From Pedobacter sp. UBA2067 (GTDB lineage Bacteria > Bacteroidota > Bacteroidia > Sphingobacteriales > Sphingobacteriaceae), in assembly GCA_002333205.1 (NCBI GenBank), contig DDAD01000134.1, positions 10,190 to 27,124 of the forward strand: a stretch of 16,935 nucleotides of DNA, given 5' to 3'. Position numbers and translations under genes: made by a program. Below are positions 1 to 6,541 of the stretch, in pieces (position 1 is the stretch's first letter; every line of letters starts with the position of its first letter). Below the pieces are notes generated by a model. The model worked only from the letters and a program-made list of their open reading frames with translations, was not told the origin of the DNA and ran no database searches.

Positions 1-637
1 TCCAAACCACAACGTTACCCATCATCGCTACCGAGGTTGGTAAGTTACCGGCAATAGCGGTAAAGTTGAATGGTGTTAAAGCAAATACAAAACCTTCTAA
101 GGGGCGTTGTTCAACCCTGTTCCAGGTACCTTTGCCTGATACCGGAGGTTGTTGCTTGTAGATATCCGACATATAACTTACATTGAAACGTAAGAAGTCG
201 ATCAGCTCACATGCAGCATCAATCTCCGCCTGGTAGGCGTTTTTAGACTGGCCCAGCATGGTTGCTGCATTAAGTTTATATCGGTAAGGACCGGCAATCA
301 GATCTGCCGCTTTCAGGAAGATCGAAGCGCGGTGTTCCCAGGCCAGGTTTTCCCAGTCTGCTTTTGCAGCTAATGCTGCATCAATCGCCTGTTGTACATG
401 GCTGCTGTCGCCTTTACTAAATTTTGCTAATATATGTTGATGATCGTGTGGAGGTGTTACATTCCCTTTTTGATCCGTATGTACTGCCTTGCCACCAATA
501 TGCATTGGTATATCCAGCTGCTTTGAACGTGCTTCAGCGATCGCTTCTTTTAGCAACTGACGCTCTTTGCTGCCTGGCGCATAGTCTAATATGGGTTCGT
601 TGACAGGGGTGGGTACGTTAAAAAATCCTTTAAGCAT
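1..637 (-). CDS. pruA: 1-pyrroline-5-carboxylate dehydrogenase, N-terminal part (cut by window edge)
   Basis: This is the N-terminal 212 codons of an aldehyde dehydrogenase superfamily protein; the rest lies beyond the left edge. It starts at the ATG complementary to 635-637. The family oxidises glutamate-5-semialdehyde (from proline) to glutamate with NAD+ in the cytoplasm. The product opens MLKGFFNVPTPVNEP. Near residues 180-212 it has the segment PLEGFVFALTPFNFTAIAGN, which is characteristic of group 1 P5C dehydrogenases and forms the start of the NAD-binding core. The catalytic Cys and Glu lie outside the window and cannot be checked. A TATATTTG box lies 21 bp upstream of the start. It is divergent from lpxK. 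The subfamily call is firm because this motif differs from those of generic aldehyde dehydrogenases. Confidence 0.93.
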   Translation of the reverse strand, partial: MLKGFFNVPTPVNEPILDYAPGSKERQLLKEAIAEARSKQLDIPMHIGGKAVHTDQKGNVTPPHDHQHILAKFSKGDSSHVQQAIDAALAAKADWENLAWEHRASIFLKAADLIAGPYRYKLNAATMLGQSKNAYQAEIDAACELIDFLRFNVSYMSDIYKQQPPVSGKGTWNRVEQRPLEGFVFALTPFNFTAIAGNLPTSVAMMGNVVVW

Positions 638-658
638 AGTTTAATGTTAATGTTTATA

Positions 659-666
659 CAAATATA
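659..666 (-). promoter_or_regulatory. Bacteroidota -7 promoter element for pruA
   Basis: TATATTTG on the minus strand matches the Bacteroidota sigma consensus TAnnTTTG exactly and ends 21 bp before the pruA ATG. A TTG at 682-684 (minus strand) is a possible -33 element, but its 15 bp spacer is shorter than the usual 19 or so. The -7 box is seen; promoter activity is inferred. Confidence 0.55.
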
Positions 667-739
667 CAGATTTTTCAAAGCCAATCCCGGCAGCAAGCAA
701 GCTAAGGCGTCATGCGCTGGTAAACCATTTAATATTTGT

Positions 740-747
740 TATTTTTG
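740..747 (+). promoter_or_regulatory. Possible -7 promoter element for the lpxK operon
   Basis: TATTTTTG fits TAnnTTTG and lies 10 bp before the lpxK ATG, so a transcript from it would have an almost absent leader. No good -33 element is visible upstream. The A/T-rich context makes a chance match possible. Confidence 0.35.
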
Positions 748-757
748 AAACGCAGGC

Positions 758-1825
758 ATGATAAAATACATACGTCCAATACTCTTCCCATTCACAATCT
801 TGTACGGCATTATCGTCGTTATACGAAATAAGTGTTATGACTGGGGCATTTTCAAGAGCCGCCAATTTGACTTGCCGGTGATATGTGTAGGTAACCTAGT
901 TGTTGGTGGAAGTGGTAAAACGCCTGTAACCGAATACCTTGTGCGGCAATTAAGCGAGTACAAGGTCGCAATCCTTAGTCGCGGGTACGGGCGTGAAACC
1001 AAAGGCTTTATCCTGGCGGATGCAGCTGCAACGGCGAAGAGCATTGGTGATGAACCCCTGCAATACTATCAGAAGTTTCCTAAGGTAACTGTTGCGGTGT
1101 GTGAAGACCGTATCACCGGAATTGAACTACTGCAAGCTGATCATGATCTGATCATACTCGACGATGCTTTCCAGCACCGGAAAGTTAGACCCGGTTATTC
1201 CATCCTACTGTTCGAATATGACAAAATCAAAAAGCCACAATGGCTCTTACCGTCCGGCAATTTACGGGAGCCATTTTTTGGTTATCGAAGAGCGCAAAAG
1301 ATTCTGATCACAAAAAGTCCACAAGATGTTGATAACCGTGTGAAGAACCAGATCCAACACAAGTTTGATAGCTTTAATGCCGATAGAATTGCCTATGCAA
1401 GTATTCAGTACAACAGTTTACAGCCTGTATACGTAAATTCTACAATCAGCAACCCTGAAAGTTCCGCCGCAACGGTATTCCTGCTTACAGGTATTGCTAA
1501 TACAAAGCCTTTGCTGCAACATCTCCAAAGCCGGTACAAGCAGGTTTACCAACAAAGCTATCCCGATCATCACAAGTTCAGAACTGCGGAAATTCAGCAG
1601 CTGGTTAATAGTTTTAACGACTGCAAGGAAAGCGAAAAACTAATCATCACAACAGAAAAAGATGCCCAGCGTTTATTAGATGCAAGTATCAAAGATTTAC
1701 TACTAAATTTGCCTGTATTTTTTCTACCAATAGCGGTGGATATTCATGCAGCTGACCAACTTAAATTTAATCAAGACATTTTAACCTATGTATCAAAGCA
1801 TACAAGAAACCGTTCAATACATTAA
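758..1825 (+). CDS. lpxK: Tetraacyldisaccharide 4'-kinase (lipid A synthesis)
   Basis: LpxK uses ATP to phosphorylate the 4' position of the lipid A disaccharide precursor on the inner face of the inner membrane, the sixth step of the Raetz pathway. The 355-residue length is typical. A hydrophobic N-terminal helix at about residues 5-22 would anchor it. The P-loop is GGSGKTP at residues 50-56. SRGYGR (74-79), IGDEP (96-100), DDAFQHR (135-141, the Walker-B-like catalytic block) and LPSGNLREP (164-172) are all LpxK signatures in the right order. The start at 758 fits the family N-terminus. The last 38 bases overlap the next gene in another frame, so the two are probably co-transcribed and perhaps translationally coupled. 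Confidence 0.97.
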   Translation: MIKYIRPILFPFTILYGIIVVIRNKCYDWGIFKSRQFDLPVICVGNLVVGGSGKTPVTEYLVRQLSEYKVAILSRGYGRETKGFILADAAATAKSIGDEPLQYYQKFPKVTVAVCEDRITGIELLQADHDLIILDDAFQHRKVRPGYSILLFEYDKIKKPQWLLPSGNLREPFFGYRRAQKILITKSPQDVDNRVKNQIQHKFDSFNADRIAYASIQYNSLQPVYVNSTISNPESSAATVFLLTGIANTKPLLQHLQSRYKQVYQQSYPDHHKFRTAEIQQLVNSFNDCKESEKLIITTEKDAQRLLDASIKDLLLNLPVFFLPIAVDIHAADQLKFNQDILTYVSKHTRNRSIH

Positions 1826-2603
1826 GCAAAGAACAAATAATTTCGAACCTGAAATAGGCATTGTACTCGGTACCGGCCTTGGTGGTTTGGTAACAGAAAT
1901 TGAAGTCGAGTTTAGTTTGATGTATTCCAACATACCGAATTTCCCAATTTCAACATTAGAGTTCCACTCCGGAAAACTCATCTTCGGAACATTAAACGGC
2001 AAGAAGGTTGTTGCCATGCAAGGCCGCCTGCACTACTATGAAGGATATTCCATGCAGCAGATCACTTTCCCGATCAGGGTGATGAAAGCCCTTTGTATCC
2101 AATGGCTGTTTGTATCCAATGCTGCAGGATCCCTGAACCCAGCGTTCAAAAAAGGTGACCTGATGGTGATCAACGATCACATTAACCTTCAACCGGAAAG
2201 TCCGCTTCGCGGCCGCAATGATGCGGATATGGGCCCTCGTTTTCCAGATATGAGTGCACCTTACAATGAGGTGCTGATTGAAAAAGCTTTAGCGGTTGCC
2301 GAAGCGAATGATATCACTTGTCACCAAGGGGTATATGTATCGGTAACCGGACCTAATCTGGAAACCAAAGCTGAATACAAGTATTTGAGAATTATTGGAG
2401 GCGATGCCGTAGGTATGAGCACTGTACCAGAAGTTATCGTTGCCAACCACATGTCTGTGCCGGTATTTGCCATATCCGTACTAACCGATGAAGGCTTCCC
2501 GGAAGACCTTCAGCCTACCAGTCTGGAAGATATCGTGGAGACCGCAAAACTTGCCGAACCTAAAATGACCCACATATTAAGTCAGTTAATCTCTGCATTA
2601 TAA
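1788..2603 (+). CDS. punA: Purine-nucleoside phosphorylase, trimeric PNP/MTAP family
   Basis: This enzyme splits purine (deoxy)nucleosides with phosphate, giving the free base and (deoxy)ribose-1-phosphate for purine salvage in the cytoplasm. The 271 residues match the trimeric PNP family. Visible motifs are the phosphate loop GTGLGGL (28-34), MQGRLHYYEGY (77-87, phosphate-binding Arg80, His82 and Tyr84), SNAAGS (110-115), GPNLETKAEY (188-197, base-binding Glu196) and GMSTVPEVIVA (209-219). The position aligning with human PNP Asn243 is Asp234 (in SVLTDEGF), so substrate range may differ from the classic 6-oxopurine enzymes. The ATG at 1788 gives a family-like N-terminus although it overlaps lpxK by 38 bases. 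Its stop shares one base with the porin start (TAATG). Confidence 0.95.
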   Translation: MYQSIQETVQYIKQRTNNFEPEIGIVLGTGLGGLVTEIEVEFSLMYSNIPNFPISTLEFHSGKLIFGTLNGKKVVAMQGRLHYYEGYSMQQITFPIRVMKALCIQWLFVSNAAGSLNPAFKKGDLMVINDHINLQPESPLRGRNDADMGPRFPDMSAPYNEVLIEKALAVAEANDITCHQGVYVSVTGPNLETKAEYKYLRIIGGDAVGMSTVPEVIVANHMSVPVFAISVLTDEGFPEDLQPTSLEDIVETAKLAEPKMTHILSQLISAL

Positions 2604-4606
2604 TGTTCAGAACCCCATTACTCCTGGTTTTACTTATTTGTTTTTGTGCATTCAGTGCAGCGGCACAGGATCTTAAAACAACTGTTGCCGACAATAAAGA
2701 ACTGGATTCATTAAGGAACAAACTGGAGAATGCGGGAGATTCGGTGGTGTTCACTTCCAAATATGTACGCTATACTACCTTGCGGTTAACCCGCGACAGC
2801 ATTCAGACGCTGCCACTGGATACAAGTTTGCGGAACTTTCAGAACTACAGCCAGCTCAATCAACCACGCCGCCCAACCATAAACCTGGGTAACCTGGGGC
2901 TTGCTGCAAGAGACATGCTTTTTGAGCCCTCTAAAACCATAGGCTTTGACCCAGGCTTTCATGCACTGGATTATTACGCCATGACGCATGATGATGTGAT
3001 CTACTATCAGGCACGTTCGCCCTTCAGTAGCCTGTACTATGTGAGCGGGGGACAAGCCGAGCAGGTGTTCAAAGCAACGCACTCGCAGAACATTAAACCG
3101 AACTGGAACTTTGGCGCCAATTACAACCGTATTGGCGCAAATGGTCTTTATGCCCGTCAGCGCGGAGATCATTTAAACGGGGTGTTTTTTACCTGGTACC
3201 AATCCGCCAGCAAGCGCTATAACCTTTGGGCAAGTGCAGTATTCAACACCCTTAAAGCACAGGAAAATGGTTCCCTGCAAAACGACAACATCTTCACCAG
3301 TAATGAAAATGCATTCTCCAGGGAGGCAGAGAATATACGTTTAACCAGCGCCCGACAATTGTGGCGCCAAAAGTCGTACATGCTCAAGCAGAACTATTTC
3401 GTTGGACGCATTGATACCTTACAACAGGAAATTACCGCTAAAGTGCTACCTACAAACAAGGTTTCACATACCTTGATATACGAAACCAAGTCCTTCAACT
3501 TCACCAAAAATGAAGCAGATGACAATACGGTACTAGCACCTGCGATCTATGATGCCAGCTATACAAACGATTCAACCATGGTTACACACCTGCAGAATGA
3601 GTTTGTTTACAGTTTCTTCCTGCGCGGAAAGGGGAGCACCATCATCAAAAACGAGCTTAAACTGAATGTTGGTCTTCGCAACGATATCTATAACTACGCA
3701 CAATTCCGCGCGCGGTCCGAAGCAGAAACGGGTGTTAGGGAATATAAAACGAATGTGAATAATACAGCATTGCTGGGATCGCTGGGTTACCGCTTCAGCA
3801 ACCGTATTGACCTGAATGTAGACGTGCAACAAATCTTTCAGGGCAGACAAATTGGAGATTTCCTCTACGAAGCAAAAAGCAATGTGCTGCTAAGCAATAA
3901 CATTGGTCGCCTGGTATTAGGTGCGTACATGCAGAATAAGTCACCGGAACAGATTTATATCCAGCACATCGGGAACCATGATGAATGGACAAACCAAAGT
4001 TTTGATCGCACCAAAATCATCAATCTGTCCTTCAATTACATCAATGACAGGTTAAAGCTCGAAGCAGGTGCACAATACTATCTGGTAAACGACTACCTGT
4101 ATTTTGCACCAAAAAGTGGGGAAGAGCAGTTGGAGATCAAGCCTATGCAAAACCCGGATGCAATTAGTCTTCTTAAGCTAACCCTCGGTAAAAAGTTCGT
4201 ATTTGGTAAGTTTAACTTTGAAACCTATGTGGTGTACCAGAAGACCGATCAGCAGAATATTTTGCGCACTCCGGAGGTCTATACCTTTAATACCTTTTTC
4301 TTCAACCAAACGTTTTTTAAAGTACTTCGTACTAACTTAGGCTTCGATGTGCGGTATAATACCCCCTTCCAGTCTTATTCTTACTCACCATCAACCAGCC
4401 AGTTTTACCTGGGCAATGGTGGTCAGCTGAATACAGAACCAGTAGTGGATGTATGGTTGAGAGCAAGCCTGCGCAAGGCAAACATCTTCGTTAAATATGA
4501 TTATGCCAATCAGGGTTTATTTTCAAAAGGCTTTTACACCACCAGCCGATATCCAATGCCTGATAGCATGCTGAAGTTTGGTGTGAGCTGGAACTTCTAC
4601 GATTAA
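2603..4606 (+). CDS. Putative outer-membrane beta-barrel porin (Porin_10-like)
   Basis: This 667-residue protein begins with a signal peptide (MFRTPLLLVLLICFCAFSAAA, cleavage near residue 21). The rest is rich in alternating aromatic and polar strands, for example FNFGANYNRIGANG-like segments, and ends in strand-like sequence with a terminal aromatic stretch (FGVSWNFYD), as outer-membrane barrels do. Overall it resembles the Bacteroidota putative porin family (Pfam Porin_10), whose substrate is unknown. The ATG overlaps the phosphorylase stop by one base, which implies translational coupling and places an outer-membrane protein in one operon with lpxK. I infer a channel role from family resemblance; no ligand-binding motif is recognisable. 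The gene appears intact. Confidence 0.85.
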   Translation: MFRTPLLLVLLICFCAFSAAAQDLKTTVADNKELDSLRNKLENAGDSVVFTSKYVRYTTLRLTRDSIQTLPLDTSLRNFQNYSQLNQPRRPTINLGNLGLAARDMLFEPSKTIGFDPGFHALDYYAMTHDDVIYYQARSPFSSLYYVSGGQAEQVFKATHSQNIKPNWNFGANYNRIGANGLYARQRGDHLNGVFFTWYQSASKRYNLWASAVFNTLKAQENGSLQNDNIFTSNENAFSREAENIRLTSARQLWRQKSYMLKQNYFVGRIDTLQQEITAKVLPTNKVSHTLIYETKSFNFTKNEADDNTVLAPAIYDASYTNDSTMVTHLQNEFVYSFFLRGKGSTIIKNELKLNVGLRNDIYNYAQFRARSEAETGVREYKTNVNNTALLGSLGYRFSNRIDLNVDVQQIFQGRQIGDFLYEAKSNVLLSNNIGRLVLGAYMQNKSPEQIYIQHIGNHDEWTNQSFDRTKIINLSFNYINDRLKLEAGAQYYLVNDYLYFAPKSGEEQLEIKPMQNPDAISLLKLTLGKKFVFGKFNFETYVVYQKTDQQNILRTPEVYTFNTFFFNQTFFKVLRTNLGFDVRYNTPFQSYSYSPSTSQFYLGNGGQLNTEPVVDVWLRASLRKANIFVKYDYANQGLFSKGFYTTSRYPMPDSMLKFGVSWNFYD

Positions 4607-4671
4607 CAGGCCTGCTAAAGCACAAGTCGGCGGTATTTAATTCCATTTACATGGGAATCAATTGATTTTAC

Positions 4672-4679
4672 TAAATTTG
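4672..4679 (+). promoter_or_regulatory. -7 promoter element for the cyclophilin-DUF5606 pair
   Basis: TAAATTTG matches TAnnTTTG exactly and ends 18 bp before the cyclophilin ATG at 4698. No convincing -33 TTG at about 19 bp spacing is seen. It lies in the 91-base gap after the porin, consistent with a new transcription unit. Confidence 0.55.
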
Positions 4680-4697
4680 ACATTTAAACATACAAAT

Positions 4698-5159
4698 ATG
4701 AGCAAAGCGATAATAAAGACAGCAAAAGGCGACATGACTGTTGAATTTTATGATAACGATGCGCCGAACACCGTAGCTAACTTTAAGAAATTGGCTAACG
4801 AAGGATTTTATGATGGTGTAACTTTCCACCGTGTAATCCCTGATTTCGTAATTCAAGGTGGTTGCCCGAACTCTAAAGATCCTGCAAAAGCACACCTTGC
4901 CGGCACTGGTGGCCCGGGTTACAAAATAGATTGCGAACTAACTGGCGAAAACCAGTACCACGATCGTGGCGTATTATCTATGGCTCACGCTGGAAGAAAC
5001 ACTGGCGGTTCTCAGTTCTTCATTTGCCACAGCAGAAACAATACTGCTCACCTAGATAGAAACCACACTTGCTTCGGTAAAGTGGTAGAAAACGTTGACA
5101 TTGTTGACGACATCAAAGCAGGCGATAAGATTTTAACAATTGAAGTTATTGAAGGTTAA
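4698..5159 (+). CDS. Cytoplasmic peptidyl-prolyl cis-trans isomerase, cyclophilin type
   Basis: Cyclophilins catalyse cis-trans isomerisation of Xaa-Pro bonds during protein folding. This 153-residue protein has only the cyclophilin fold. [13 protein letters not shown] (43-55) carries the catalytic Arg45, followed by GTGGPGY (69-75), [16 protein letters not shown] (94-109) and [12 protein letters not shown] (118-129). His118 takes the place of the tryptophan that binds cyclosporin in human cyclophilin A (Trp121). No signal peptide is present, so a cytoplasmic location is expected. I chose the ATG at 4698 over an in-frame TTG at 4662 because [11 protein letters not shown] gives a normal family N-terminus and the TTG lies upstream of the likely -7 box. 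The DUF5606 gene follows after 27 bases. Confidence 0.95.
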   Translation: MSKAIIKTAKGDMTVEFYDNDAPNTVANFKKLANEGFYDGVTFHRVIPDFVIQGGCPNSKDPAKAHLAGTGGPGYKIDCELTGENQYHDRGVLSMAHAGRNTGGSQFFICHSRNNTAHLDRNHTCFGKVVENVDIVDDIKAGDKILTIEVIEG

Positions 5160-5186
5160 TTCTTCGCTTCTATAAAATTATATAAT

Positions 5187-5732
5187 ATGAATTTAAGAGG
5201 AATTGTTGCGGTTTCAGGGAGACCGGGATTATTTAAGCTTGTTGGTCAGAATAAGGCAGGATATGTATTGGAAAGCCTTGATGCCCAGAAAGTGAAAATT
5301 GTTGCTAATATTTCGAATACCAAATTAGCTTCACTTGAAGATATCACCGTTTATGGTGAAGATGATGACATCAAACTTAGCGATGTACTTGCAAACATTG
5401 CAGCGCAAGCTGACAATGTACCAGATACAAAAGCAGATGCAGCCAAGTTAAAATCTTTCTTCCTGGAAGTTGCCCCAGATCACGATCAGGAAAAGGTATA
5501 TGTTTCTGATATGAAGAAGATCATCAGCTGGTACAACATCCTTAAAGATCAGCCTTTATTTACTGAAGAAACGCCGGAATTAGATCCTCAGCAAGAAGCA
5601 GTAAAAGCAGATCTTGAAAAGAAGTCTAAAGCAGCAGCTGCAGCAGCCGTAAAACCTGCTAATGCAAAAGCACCAAGCAAGACCAGTCAGCCTGCAAAAA
5701 AGGTAAACATGACCTCTAAAAAAGGTGTATAA
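5187..5732 (+). CDS. DUF5606 domain protein of unknown function
   Basis: This 181-residue protein resembles the DUF5606 family, which is confined largely to Bacteroidota and has no assigned function. Residues 1-57 (from MNLRGIVAVSGRPGLFKLVG) look like a short beta-rich domain. A mixed acidic and helical middle follows at 58-130 with SDVLANI and SDMKKIISWYNIL. The tail from about 140 is low-complexity Lys/Ala/Pro (KAAAAAAVKPANAKAP) and strongly basic, ending NMTSKKGV. Such a tail is compatible with nucleic-acid or ribosome contact, but that is inference. It sits 27 bases behind the cyclophilin and just before a strong terminator, so the two probably form a two-gene operon. No signal peptide or membrane segment is seen. 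Confidence 0.85.
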   Translation: MNLRGIVAVSGRPGLFKLVGQNKAGYVLESLDAQKVKIVANISNTKLASLEDITVYGEDDDIKLSDVLANIAAQADNVPDTKADAAKLKSFFLEVAPDHDQEKVYVSDMKKIISWYNILKDQPLFTEETPELDPQQEAVKADLEKKSKAAAAAAVKPANAKAPSKTSQPAKKVNMTSKKGV

Positions 5733-5750
5733 TTAATCGAAATACAAGGA

Positions 5751-5790
5751 AAGAGGCCGTATCATTTAGAAATGAACGGCCTCTTTTTTT
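5751..5790 (+). terminator. Rho-independent terminator after the DUF5606 gene
   Basis: A perfect 10 bp stem (AAGAGGCCGT at 5751-5760 with its complement at 5776-5785) and a 15-base loop run into T's at 5784-5790. It lies 18 bases after the DUF5606 stop. The same stem lies beyond the convergent small membrane gene (stop at 5803), preceded by A's, so it may serve both strands. Confidence 0.9.
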
Positions 5791-5802
5791 ATAACGCCTC
5801 TT

Positions 5803-5928
5803 CTAAAATAGATACCAGATCACCAGGAAGGCAATTACGGAAATGATAATCGCCAGCCAGTAACTGCCGCGGCCGGCACTCGTATCGCTTTTATAGTTGT
5901 ATTTTCTCTTAAAATCTCCAAATAGCAT
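5803..5928 (-). CDS. Small single-pass membrane protein, 41 residues
   Basis: I do not recognise a family. The frame from the ATG (5926-5928) to TAG encodes 41 residues: a polar, basic N-terminus (MLFGDFKRKYNYKSDTSAGR) followed by one hydrophobic segment at about residues 23-41 (YWLAIIISVIAFLVIWYLF) that ends at the stop. The N-terminal charges predict N-in topology with the C-terminus at or just past the outer face of the inner membrane. AAAGGAG at 5934-5940 sits five bases before the ATG, an unusually good Shine-Dalgarno for this phylum and the best evidence that the frame is translated. The gene lies 55 bases behind rlmH on the same strand. A TACACTTG sequence (5972-5979, one mismatch to TAnnTTTG) could be its own promoter. 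Confidence 0.72.
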   Translation of the reverse strand: MLFGDFKRKYNYKSDTSAGRGSYWLAIIISVIAFLVIWYLF

Positions 5929-5983
5929 AATTACTCCTTTCTTTTACGATGTAGAAAAGCCAGATTTTCCACAAGTGTATTGA

Positions 5984-6457
5984 TTATTCATGATGATAGG
6001 GCTCACCCTTCAGGATGCTAAACGCCCGGTATAACTGCTCGATAAAGAACAAGCGAACCATCTGATGTGAAAACGTCATTTCTGAAAGGCTCAGACTTGA
6101 GTTTGCACGCTTGTAAACGGATTCATCAAAACCATAAGGTCCGCCAATTACAAATACCAGATGCTGAACACTCCCAATCATCTGTTTGTTCAGATAATTT
6201 GAAAATGATACTGAGCTATATTTCTTGCCTTTCTCATCCAGCAAAACCACCACATCCAAATTGCTGATCTGCTTCAGGATGCTCTCTGCCTCTTTGCTTT
6301 TCTGCTGTGCCTCGGTCAAGTTCTTGGTGTTCTTCAATTCCGGAATTACCACCATATTGAACGTGATATAATGTTTTAACCGGTTCAGGTATTTCTCCAT
6401 GCCCTCGATCAAATATTTATCTTCGGTTTTACCCACCACCACTAACGTAATCTTCAT
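5984..6457 (-). CDS. rlmH: 23S rRNA pseudouridine-1915 N3-methyltransferase
   Basis: RlmH is a SPOUT-class homodimeric enzyme that uses S-adenosylmethionine to methylate pseudouridine 1915 in helix 69 of 23S rRNA on the assembled 70S ribosome. The 157-residue length is normal. VVVLLDEKGKKYSS (69-82), FVIGGPYGFDE (102-112) and the C-terminal knot LSLSEMTFSHQMVRLFFIEQ (122-141), ending YRAFSILKGEPYHHE, are hallmark segments and contain the cofactor-binding trefoil knot. It starts at the ATG complementary to 6455-6457. It is divergent from the MutS-like gene and is followed on its strand by the small membrane protein gene. Confidence 0.97.
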   Translation of the reverse strand: MKITLVVVGKTEDKYLIEGMEKYLNRLKHYITFNMVVIPELKNTKNLTEAQQKSKEAESILKQISNLDVVVLLDEKGKKYSSVSFSNYLNKQMIGSVQHLVFVIGGPYGFDESVYKRANSSLSLSEMTFSHQMVRLFFIEQLYRAFSILKGEPYHHE

Positions 6458-6533
6458 CCTTTATTCCTCATTTCTTATGTATCCTGACCAGGAGATCACC
6501 GGATTGCATATATTTATAATTTTTAGCTTTAAT

Positions 6534-6541
6534 CCAAAGAT
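6534..6541 (-). promoter_or_regulatory. Possible -7 promoter element for rlmH
   Basis: TATCTTTG on the minus strand matches TAnnTTTG. It abuts the first codon of the divergent MutS-like gene at 6542 and lies 76 bases upstream of the rlmH ATG, which would give a leader of roughly 70 bases. No clear -33 element is seen. Confidence 0.35.

Noticed and set aside
2786..3172. Open frame of 128 codons on the minus strand inside the porin gene
   Set aside because: It lies wholly opposite a well-supported gene, has no recognisable domain and has a Cys/His-rich composition typical of a shadow frame.
4640..4658. Imperfect hairpin (ATTCCAT with a bulged partner) between the porin and cyclophilin genes
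   Set aside because: The stem is short with a bulge and has no T-run after it; it is too weak to call a terminator.
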